DNA of 33,033 bases from Beroe ovata (taxonomy: Eukaryota; Ctenophora; Nuda; Beroida; Beroidae): positions 81,113-114,145 of the forward strand of contig CAMPET010000013.1 of the NCBI GenBank assembly GCA_946803715.1, written 5' to 3'. Below, in pieces: positions 22,059-30,831 of the stretch. Each line of letters starts with the position of its first letter. The stretch's first letter is position 1. Made by a program: the position numbers and the translations under genes. Under the pieces are notes generated by a model. It saw only the letters and a list, made by a program, of their open reading frames with translations, did not search any database and was not told where the DNA came from.

Positions 22059-23699
22059 TACACTCGGAAAATCTAATCTATCAATTATCAACAAGTAGGA
22101 GGAGGACTGCACCGGGAACGGAAAGAATACACATCAGTGCGTTATATGCTGGCGCGTGTGTGTCACGTGTGCTCCACGTTTGCGTCACATGTGCTGTTTT
22201 TGAGGCCATCGGCGACAGATCTTCCCATGGGCCAATTTCAATAATTTTTTTACCATTCATCGTTTCTCCCAAAAACAAATCAAATTAGCTTTCTGCCGAA
22301 AAAATCTGAAAAAAATCGCATAGGCTAACGTGTGCACGACAGCGCGCCGCTGCGTGACCCAAATGCCACGCGCGGCTTCTGATCACTGAGTAAAATAAGG
22401 AGTGCGCAACGCCGCAGCGTGTCCATGTTCCCGTGCTGCGTGACCCAAATACTCCGCGCGCGCTGCGCGTCTCCGTGGTTTGGTTTCTACGACTTTTCAG
22501 TTCACTGAGTAGAATAGGGGCGCGCAACGTGTGCACACGTGTCCACATTTTCACAATTTGAAAAAAAGGTTTTGGAATTCAAAGTGAGTCTTATCTGTAT
22601 ATAGGTTTTGTTATGTTGATGATAATTTTTAACATTTGCATGTAAGTTTAACGCAATAAGTTGCTATATAAATGTTCCATTCTGGGTGCCCAGAGTGGGG
22701 TATTTACTAGTGAAGTCTAAAGTCTTGTAGGGATCAGTCTTAAGTGAATATTAGTGTTGATTCAACGATTCATGTCAAAATTATTCAATTCAATTCAATT
22801 CAATCCCCAAAGTTTCACTTTAGTCCGTAAATATGTCCATATACTGGAGGAATCACCGTACCTTTCTGGATGAAATGTGTCAAGTCAATATTCCAATATT
22901 ATTAATCAGTACATTATTATTAATCAGTACATTGCTACTTAGATAAAAAATCGAGATTTGATGATTATCTGAAAAGTCATCCCTTTGTTGCGAAAGGGGC
23001 ATTAACATTTATTTGCAGTTTATTCTTACTACAAATTTGATTGTATTTTTTTGGATTCATTGGACACCTAAGTATAAAGGTGGTGTTTTCCAATAGCTGT
23101 GAATGTTTCTCTTCAATGTTATAGAGAATCGAGATGGTTTAATTCCATTATCCTTTTATTTATATATTTAACAGATTAAACAAAAAGTGGCGAACCAGGT
23201 CTTTGAGTCACACAGGCACACTACCCTTGAGTTGAGCCACCATGCCATTTATATATTTATTTATTTATTGCATTTTCAGATCTACTGTATGTCTCAAAGA
23301 ATATGCTTAAAATCTTACTGCTGTGAACACATCTTTCTGATTCTGAAGCTTGTGATACAACTACAAGCAAGGCAGTGAAAGTGAATGAATGACCCTGCTC
23401 CGATAATCAAAGGTTTATATATTGGAAATAGAAAGGCAGTCCATAAAAGACAGTTCAATGGCATTGTGTCCCTTATGTTGAAGCCTCCAACTTTGATGGT
23501 AATGACAGTTTCAATGAATGTCTTTTACATCTTTATACTTTCATTGGCTATGCAAATTATCTGTATTTGATTCATGGAATTCACAACAGACAAGAGATAG
23601 CTACTCAAATGACACAAAAAGGCTGCTTATAAAGCTACAAGATTCTCCTAACAGTGATATAAGACCTTACATCCATCAAATAGTGTCTTTTATCCATGA
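22059..23699. other. Inserted contig, alternative copy of about 23950-25730
   Basis: Bounded by single Ns at 22058 and 23700. The 33 bases before the first N recur exactly after the second N, so the flanking contigs are contiguous without this piece. Its content matches 23955-25730: the GC-rich repeat units, the AT-rich stretch, and phosphatase exons 1 and 2. It differs in mobile insertions and point changes. It is best read as the other haplotype wedged into the scaffold. Confidence 0.85.
23385..23699 (+). pseudogene. Partial second copy of phosphatase exons 1 and 2 (probable alternative allele)
   Basis: Exon 23385-23498 matches 25411-25524, and 23590-23699 matches the start of 25616-25748 but is cut by the N at 23700. 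No exons with the catalytic signature follow before the next contig, so this copy is incomplete as placed. In the second exon RDSYSND replaces RDSDSHD. It is not a decayed gene: there are no stops or frameshifts, only truncation by the contig end. Confidence 0.7.
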
Positions 23700-24300
23700 N
23701 AATATTCGAGTACTGAATTGGTACGTAATCAAGAATTGAATGCCACACCCAGATTTCACTATTGAATTTGACCATTAGTCAAGGGAGTTTCATATATTGA
23801 TGATGATCAGCATGAGCACCACAGAAAAATTATCTCGCTTGTGACTCGCGCTCGCGTCTCGTACACACCGTGGAGAAGTCTGACTCAATTGACTGTTGGT
23901 TGCTGGGGCCGGGAAACATTGACCCAACCTGCAGTGCCGCAGGTTCAGTTACGTAGGGCGATTGACGTGTGCACGACAGCGCTGCGTGACCCAAATGCTC
24001 CGCACGGCTTGCTGATCACTGAGTAAAATAAGGAGTGCGCGCACGTGCGCAACGTTTACACATTTTCACAATTTCGAAAAAGGTTTTGGATTTTGGAAGT
24101 CAAAATGAGTCCTATGAATCCTGTGCACACGTTGCGCGCCCCTGTTCTTTTCTGCAGTGAACTGAAAAGTCGCAGAATTGAAAGGAGACGTCAAACCAGG
24201 CCACGGAGACGCGCAGCGCTTGCGGAGTATTTGGGTCACGCAGCGCGGGAATTGTCAATCGATGATAGACCCTGTCGAGAATTTCGTTTCGCGCGCTGAC

Positions 24301-24321
24301 GCAAGCCGCTTCGCGGCTTGC
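24301..24321. repeat. Perfect 9-base hairpin
   Basis: GCAAGCCGC, loop TTC, GCGGCTTGC. It lies in the stretch 24115-24363 that is absent from the other haplotype copy, so it may be part of another insertion. Confidence 0.6.
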
Positions 24322-24464
24322 ATCAGCGGTCTGGCATCGCCCGACAACGCGGGAACAATGAGTCAATGAATCCCCAAAGTTTCACTTCAGTCCGTAAATG
24401 TGTTCATTTACTAAAGGAATCACCGTACCTTTCTGGACAAAATGTGTCAAGTCAATATTCCATT

Positions 24465-24680
24465 AATCAATACATTGTAGGATTTCACCCTACCCTTGCT
24501 GGCGGGATTTTATCCCTGGCGGATTGAAAATCGCGCGCACCGACGGTAGGGTAAAATCTGTTCCCGCGCTGCGTGACCCAAATACTCCGCGCGCGCTGCG
24601 CGTCTCTACGACTTTTCAGTTCACTGAGTAGAATAGGGGCGCGCAACGTGTGCACAGTAAAATCCTACAAATCAATACAT
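24465..24680. mobile_element. 194 bp inverted-repeat element with 11 bp target duplication
   Basis: The element 24476-24669 begins TGTAGGATTT and ends AAATCCTACA, a perfect 10-base terminal inverted repeat. It is flanked by aatcaatacat at 24465-24475 and again at 24670-24680. It has no coding capacity and its interior is one unit of the local GC-rich repeat family. An 11-base duplication is in the range of Mutator-like (8-11 bp) elements, so a MITE of that type is likely. The other haplotype (near 22904-22932) lacks it. Confidence 0.8.
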
Positions 24681-24695
24681 TATTCAATCCCAGCT

Positions 24696-24973
24696 GCTAT
24701 TCTGCCTCGTTTGAATCCGCGCACGACCGTTCTTGCGACGCGCCTGCCAGCTTTTATGCTAACCTAACTTTAACCCTAACCTTAACGGTTAGGGTTAGGG
24801 TTAGGGTTAGGGTTAGGGTAAGGGTTAGGGTTAGGGTTAGGGTTAGGATACTAGGGTTAGGGTTAGGTTAGGGTTAGGTTAGGGTTAGGTTAGGGTTAGG
24901 GTTAGGTTAGCATGAAAGCTGGCAGGCGCGTCGCAAGTACCGTCGTGCGCGGATTCAAACGAGGCAGAATAGC
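24696..24973. mobile_element. Foldback element with a telomere-repeat core
   Basis: Arms of about 73 bases (24696-24768 and 24901-24973) are inverted copies with only about three mismatches; the outer 32 bases are identical. Between them CCCTAA-type repeats switch to TTAGGG-type repeats (roughly 24764-24910), mixed with GTTAGG variants. The unit is a large hairpin in sequence terms. There is no open frame other than read-through of the repeat, and no clear target duplication. It is absent from the other haplotype copy. Confidence 0.8.
24764..24910. repeat. Internal telomere-type (TTAGGG) repeats
   Basis: About twenty TTAGGG and TTAGG-variant units, preceded by two or three CCCTAA-type units in opposite orientation. 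They are enclosed by the arms of the foldback element, and unique gene sequence continues on both sides, so this is not a chromosome end. Confidence 0.9.
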
Positions 24974-25410
24974 ACGAGCCTAATGATTATCTGAAAAGCC
25001 ATCCCTTTGTTGCAAAGAGAAGGGGCATTACCATTTATTTGCAGTTGATTCTTCCTACGAATGTGATTGTATTTTTTTGGATTCATTGGACACCTAAGTA
25101 TAAAGGTGGTGTTTTCAAATGGCTGTGAATGTTTTTCTTCAATGTTATAGAGAATCGAGATGGTTTAATTCCATTATCCTTTTATTTATATATTTAACAG
25201 ATTAAACAAAAAGTGGCGAACCAGGTCTTTGAGTCACACAGGCACACTACCCTTTAGTTGAGCCACCATACCATTTATATATTTATTTATTTATTGCATT
25301 TTCAGATCCAGTGTATGTCTCAAAGAATATGCTTAAAATCTTACTGCTGTGATCACCTCTTTCTGATTCTGAAGCTTGTGATACAACTATAAGCAAGGCA
25401 GTGAAAGTGA

Positions 25411-26176
25411 ATGAATGACCCTGCTCCAATAATCAAAGGTTTATATATTGGAAACAGAAAGGCAGTCCATAAAAGACAGTTCAATGGCATTGTGTCCCTG
25501 ATGTTGAAGCCTCCAACTTTGATGGTAATGACAGTTTCAATGAATGTCTTTTACATCTTTATACTTTCATTGGCTATGCAAATTATCTGTATTTGATTCA
25601 TGGAATTCACAACAGACAAGAGATAGCGACTCACATGACACAAAAAGGCTGCTTATAAAGCTACAAGATTCTCCTAACAGTGATATAAGACCTTACATCC
25701 ATCAAATAGTGTCTTTTATCCATGATATTGTATCTGGAGGTGGGGAAGGTATGTAGGCTATTTTGTTAGCCTCCTTATGTTGAGCAATTACACCTGTTAG
25801 GCTAACATGATTGTATCATTCCCTAAGTTCTAGTTCACTGCAAGATGGGAGTCAGTCGAAGTTGTACTGCAATTCTTGGATATCTGATGGCACAAGAAAA
25901 AATGTCTCTTTTTGATGGTTACAAGTTAGTGAGACAGAAGAGACCTATTGTCAGACCAAATGATGGGTTTTGGAAGCAGCTCATTGATTTAGAAAAGGTC
26001 AGTAAATAATGATTGCAAATCACACTGGTTTTTATCCAATTTGGGGTTAAAATCAAGTATCATTGTCCTAGGATCTGTTCCACGGAAAATCATCAGTGTC
26101 ATTAATCACCTTGAAGGAAAACATTATCATTCCAAGTGTGTATGAGGAGGAATATAAAACTATGATATTTATATGA
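25411..26176 (+). CDS. Atypical dual-specificity protein phosphatase
   Basis: Exons 25411-25524, 25616-25748, 25834-25997 and 26072-26176 join in phase into 171 residues. The N-terminal IIKGLYIGNRKAV is the usual DUSP opening. LIKLQDSPNSDIRPYIHQIV carries the acidic loop and following helix. HCKMGVSRS (codons from about 25836) is the Cys-based signature HCxxGxxRS, with nucleophile Cys and P-loop Arg both present. GYLMAQEKMSLFDGYKLVRQ and KRPIVRPNDGF complete the fold. Such enzymes remove phosphate from Tyr, Ser or Thr. The small size and lack of extra domains place it with atypical DUSPs; substrate unknown. It has only VHC directly after GGGE, where relatives usually have a longer hydrophobic strand, so the strand seems two residues short. 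The next gene begins about 340 bases downstream in the same direction. Confidence 0.88.
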
Positions 26177-26345
26177 TTGTTTGATTATTTCATTTTAGTC
26201 AATGAATGAATTTGTTATTTGTTGGTGGATTGCAGAACCTAATTCATCTTGTACATATTCATACTAAATTCATGGATCCTTGCTCTATTTTTGAATATGA
26301 GCATATGTTCATTTGTTAAGTCTTTCCAAATGTAGATCAGATTTA

Positions 26346-26351
26346 ATTAAA
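26346..26351 (+). terminator. Possible polyadenylation signal of the phosphatase gene
   Basis: ATTAAA, the commonest variant signal, about 170 bases after the phosphatase stop and 160 before the next ATG, with T-rich sequence after it. Chance occurrence in AT-rich DNA is possible. Confidence 0.3.
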
Positions 26352-26512
26352 GAATAACTGATTTTTGTCTAAATTTCAATCCACAGTAATATATATGCCT
26401 TTTTGAGATTGGAGTGAAAATGTGATATAGATTTTGGTACCATTGAAAGATATCCCATAAGATTTTAGATGATCTCAAGATATTGAAGAAGAGAAAACAA
26501 CTTGCCTGAACT

Positions 26513-27826
26513 ATGACAATGGACACCGAAGTTATTCAATCTAAGAATTGGCCAGAGACCCAATGGAAGCCAAGACAGAGCATAATTTTCCCTGTTGCTG
26601 ATGCACCAAAGCCAAATATTGTGTTTCCAAGAATCAAGTAGGTTTAGAATTTAGTGATCAAAGTGGTACACATCCTTTAGGCTTAAGAATATTCTAACAT
26701 GAAAATTTACCTACTTGGTTTGGTCTCTTTTTATGATAATTTTAGTGAACATATCCAAAATTTTTACATAATCTGTGCTACTTCTTCCAGAGACTTACCA
26801 ATAAGCCAAGAATTAGCTCTCTCAAAGCCAATTAAGCTACCTGAATTGGAATTCCGAATAACCTCTACTTTAGACCAGGAGCAGTATGATCGACTCTCCA
26901 CGATGATCAGGTTTAACTTTTAAGTAAAATTGAAAGTTTTATTTAGGTCAAATAACATGTATATGAGCTCACCTCGTCAGTCAATTCACCGATGAATTAT
27001 TTTTCAGAACCAATGTCTTCCCTGGTTATGAAGCACCTACTTGCACATCATCTTACAGTGACTGTTATAGTAATCCATTTGATCATGAGGATTGCAGAGT
27101 CTTCAATGCTTCCGCCATCAGCAAGGATCACAGGTAATTCAGTGCTTCATGAAATATTCCTTTTGCTTAACAAGAAGCTAAACAGATGATGGTTCAGGAG
27201 AAAGAAGATTGGTTTCTCGAAGCGGCTTGAAGGTGACTTGGCTTACAAGAGGCTCTTAGCACTGTGGAGACAATATGATGAAGACCATCCATATCTCTTT
27301 GCCTATGATCAAAGGATGAAGGGTGGTGCTAAAGCCAGTGCTGCAGAGGTATTTTTGTATCGGATTGCTGTCAATTTTTTGATTGTTTCCTCTATGAAAT
27401 TACCATCATCACCCCATTTCCACTCCCTCAACAGTCAACACCCAATCATCATACACACATAGACCCTCTCGTTAACTTTTCCCCTCAATTGAAGTGTACC
27501 TCTTAGGACTAGGTTGAAGCTCCCTGATCCAGCTCCATCCTAAACCACGTTACACCCTCCAGCCTCGTCCAATAGTGCAGCAGAAACAGCAGCAGCAGCC
27601 TCCTAGGAAAAAGAAAAAGAAGATACCACCCATCACTCGTAAATTGACACCACTCCCTAACCCAGAAGAGCCTGTCATTCCCGAGCCTGATCTTGGTGAC
27701 ATGGACATATTCAAATCCAACAAAACTCCAGATTGGGCTAAGGATGCAGATTCTATCCCGGAGGAACTTGATAGACCTTCGATGGATAATGAGCAATTCT
27801 GGGCTTTCTATGATGATCCATTTTGA
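26513..27826 (+). CDS. Unrecognised 261-residue protein with Lys/Gln-rich segment
   Basis: Exons 26513-26637, 26791-26910, 27008-27133, 27198-27348 and 27563-27826 join in phase to TGA 27824-27826. The ATG is preceded by an in-frame TGA two codons upstream, supporting the start. Exon 4 needs the acceptor at 27197, because the nearer AG at 27184 would give an immediate stop. Visible parts: a Pro-rich N-terminal third, a basic central segment GFSKRLEGDLAYKRLLALWR followed by a YDEDHPYLFAYDQR stretch, a Gln run and then a Lys run (possible nuclear signal), and an acidic tail ending EQFWAFYDDPF. No domain, signal peptide or membrane segment is recognised. It is 337 bases after the phosphatase in the same direction, so shared expression is possible but not shown. 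The consistent phases over five exons make it a real gene. Confidence 0.8.
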
Positions 27827-28603
27827 TAGGCGTAGTGAATAGGCAACTTTACATGTTTTTGTATCGGTCAGAGTTGTGTTTAATTATTTTTGCGGATTGT
27901 TTGGTTTCACTTTTTAGTGTAAATACGGTTATTGTAAATACAACGTTGTACCATGCTTCTAGAAGGAGCTTTTAGTGAGGTTATTCATTTCAAACCCAAA
28001 GATTTGATGTTAGTACTGTAGATAGTTTTGAATGATTTTGTAGACAGGTGCAGGGCTGCTGCTTAGAATTGAATTTGTTGAAAGTATGATTAATCCTGGT
28101 TCCAATTTATAATCAACGTGAGTACTTACTATATCGTAAGTACTTACTATATCATTTTTGAATGCAGAATTTTGATTGAGCTTTGTATTAGAATCAATTT
28201 ATACTTATCACTAAGCATGCCATTATTAGCTTTATCAGATAAATTATGAAGTTGATTTCTTCACATTGCAGTATGTGTGTAAACACCAGAATAGTTCTTA
28301 GATCTAACCTTATGACATTTGATTCATTACCTTGTTCTTATAGAATCTAACACATCATTTAATTCATTGATAACTAATCTATCATATCAGATTATTAATC
28401 TAAGTAGGTAACCCTTGTTAATTATTATTCATCATGGGGATCATTATATTATCATGTAGTTTAGCTTGAATGTGATTAATTTATTAGTTATTAGGTCAAA
28501 TACTGTGTTCCACTTTTGAGGTGACAACTTTTTGCAGTGTTTGCCGCTCCTTAATAATAGTGAGTAATAGTTCTGTCTGCTTAACACATGTTCCTTTCTG
28601 TAG
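27827..28603. other. Intergenic AT-rich sequence
   Basis: No coding seen. Contains a twofold direct repeat GTACTTACTATATC at about 28122-28153. From 28123 onward it is the first copy of the duplication repeated at 30350. Confidence 0.5.
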
Positions 28604-28983
28604 GAATGGAAGATGACTTCTACAGTCTTCTGAGTCTCAGCAGAAATGTGAGTCCCCAGGCTAAAATGTGATCCAATGGTATTAGTTTTGTGATAAACTA
28701 ATCAGATTTCCAGATACCAACTTCCTAACAGATTACTCGATTTGTCAGTTTTCGTCCACCAAACAATCTCTTACAGTTCGTACAAACTGACCCTCCATCT
28801 ATGTTAGTGGACTAATTGACTCCCTACTGTAAGTTTGTTACATTTATATCTCACAGTGCACCGATGAAGACATCAAGTCATCGTACAAGAGGCTGTGTAT
28901 TTATTATCACCCAGACAAGCATTGCCATGCTAACAGAGAGTCAGCAGACCTTATCTACCAGAAAATCAGACAAGCCTATGAAG
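28604..28983 (+). CDS. DNAJC11-like J-domain exons, copy 1 (probable alternative allele)
   Basis: Exons 28604-28647 (ATG at 28606) and 28857-28983 encode MEDDFYSLLSLSRN and the rest of a J domain with the essential HPD motif (YYHPDKH). The next exon is absent: similarity to the second copy breaks off near 29135, about nine bases before the acceptor AG of the next exon, and foldback-element sequence and an N follow. Exon 2 differs from the second copy (31067-31193) at six bases, all synonymous, which argues for two functional alleles or copies rather than decay. Confidence 0.75.
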
Positions 28984-29173
28984 GTGAACTATGACTCTAT
29001 AATACGCTATCTAATCGCATGTACTGCAGTCGTGCATTCTGGCAGCAGTACACAGCGATCAGTATAACTTATGCTGTCTGCAATTCGTATCTGATAGCAG
29101 ATTGGATTTTCTTATCAAAGCCACCAACTGACGTCACCTTTGATGATAAATAGGACGAGTAGTGTTGTTACGN

Positions 29174-30348
29174 GGCCATGTTTATATTAGCGGTTTGAAG
29201 GTCGCTAAGCCTCCTGATGCTTAGTTTTCCCATAAATTTGAAAAAACTGAATGTCGGTCACCTATGCCCTGAAAATAATAACTCAGCTTCTGAAGGTCAT
29301 GGAGGCTTCTTTCATAGCTGAAAAGAACCGCAATAGCCTTGTTTATATTGGTAGTCTGAAGGTCACTAAGTGTCCAGATGCTCAGTTTCTTCATAAAATC
29401 GAAAAAAAGGTTTCCTTGTGGTAGGACGCTATCTCATGACAGGGCCTTGCCAACTTGGCCGTCACAGGGGTTACTAAAGCTTAAAGATTCCAAGTAATTG
29501 TTATATATATCATAGAATAAGTTTACACATGACTCTAGGGTCTTCAGGAACACAGTAATTGTGGTCCTAACGGATCAATCCATAAACAAACTAGAAAAAT
29601 TTTTTCGCCGATAACTGCAATCGCACGGTGTTGAAGATGAAATTTGGAATCCAGAGATCCAATCACCGATTTTGTGGAGAAACCGATCATCTGGTTATCT
29701 GGGGGCGATGCTTATAAAGATCACTGAGATTAGTGGCCATTGCAGTACTTTTCAGCTATAAAAGAAGCCTCAATGGCCTTCAGAAGCTGAGTTACTATTT
29801 TCAGGACGTAGATGACCGACATTCAGTTTTTTCAAATTTATGGGAAAACTAAGCATCAGGGGGCTTAGCGACCTTCAAACCGCTAATATAAACATGGCCA
29901 TTGCGGTTCTTTTGCGCTAAAAATGAGGTCTCTACGGCCTCCAACAACGGAGTTACAATAACAACGCCATATCTCATTGCGCTGAGAATGGAAATTCAGT
30001 TTTTTCAATTTTATGGCAAAACTAAGCATCGAGGGGCCTAATGACCTTCTGACCACTCACATAAACATAGCCATTGCGGTTCTTTTAAGCCTATAGAGAA
30101 GTCTCTAGAACATTCAGCAACCGAGATATGTTTTTTGGCTCTGCGCAGGTTGAAAATTCAGTTTTCTCGATTTTATGGTGAAACTGAGCACCTGGGGTCT
30201 TAGTGACCTTCAGACAACCTATATAAACATGACCATTGCGGTTCTTTTAAGCTAAAAACGAAGTCTCTATCACCTTCAGAAGCCGAGATACGTAATATGC
30301 CCATATAAGGAATTGGGCGTGGCCCAAAAAACCATCGCCCCCATGAGC
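29174..30348. mobile_element. Foldback / tandem-repeat element of about 1.2 kb
   Basis: Bounded by Ns on both sides. Positions 29174-29326 and 29748-29899 form an inverted repeat of about 152 bases at roughly 95 percent identity by eye. To the right the same unit continues as three further degenerate direct copies of about 165 bases (each opening CCATTGCGGTTCTTTT), up to about 30300. To the left a partial inverted second unit follows at about 29340-29415. There is no open frame for a transposase. It fits a non-autonomous foldback-type repeat. It probably lies in the intron after J-domain exon 2 on one haplotype. Confidence 0.7.
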
Positions 30349-30831
30349 NTACTTACTATATCGTAAGTACTTACTATATCATTTTTGAATGCAGAATTTT
30401 GATTGAGCTTTGTATTAGAATCAATTTATACTTATCACTAAGCATGCCATTATTAGCTTTATCAGATAAATTATGAAGTTGATTTCTTCACATTGCAGTA
30501 TGTGTGTAAACACCAGAATAGTTCTTAGATCTAACCTTATGACATTTGATTCATTACCTTGTTCTCATAGAATTGATTCATTGATAACTAATCTATCATA
30601 TTAGATTAGTAATCTAAGTAACCCTTGTTAATTATTATTCATCATGGGGATCATTATCATCATTATATCATCATGTAGTTTAGCTTGAATGTAATTAATT
30701 TATTAGTTATTTGGTCAAATACTGTGTTCCACTTTTGAGGTGACAACTTTTTTCAGTGTTTGCCGTTTTTATCGCTCCTTAATAATAGTGAGTAATAGTT
30801 CTGTCTGCTTAACACATGTTCCTGTCTGTAG

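Larger units (their letters stand above)
22329..24660. repeat. Family of GC-rich repeat units
   Basis: A unit with the core CTGCGTGACCCAAAT, followed by CCGCGCG-type sequence and then GATCACTGAGTA or TTCACTGAGTA and GCGCGCAACG, occurs near 22349-22413, 22435-22545, 23971-24050 and 24550-24655 on the + strand and inverted at about 24121-24252. The units are far more GC-rich than their surroundings. At least one copy is the inside of the 194 bp inverted-repeat element, so the family is probably mobile. Confidence 0.75.

Noticed and set aside
24650-24871. Open frame through the telomere repeats (Arg-Val / Leu-Thr repeats)
   Set aside because: Pure simple-repeat translation.
24764-24910. Chromosome end (telomere)
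   Set aside because: Repeats are short, change orientation inside the block, are enclosed by inverted arms, and gene sequence continues on both sides.
26513-27826. C-terminal extension of the phosphatase instead of a separate gene
   Set aside because: The phosphatase has its own in-frame stop at 26174, and this ATG has an in-frame TGA just upstream.
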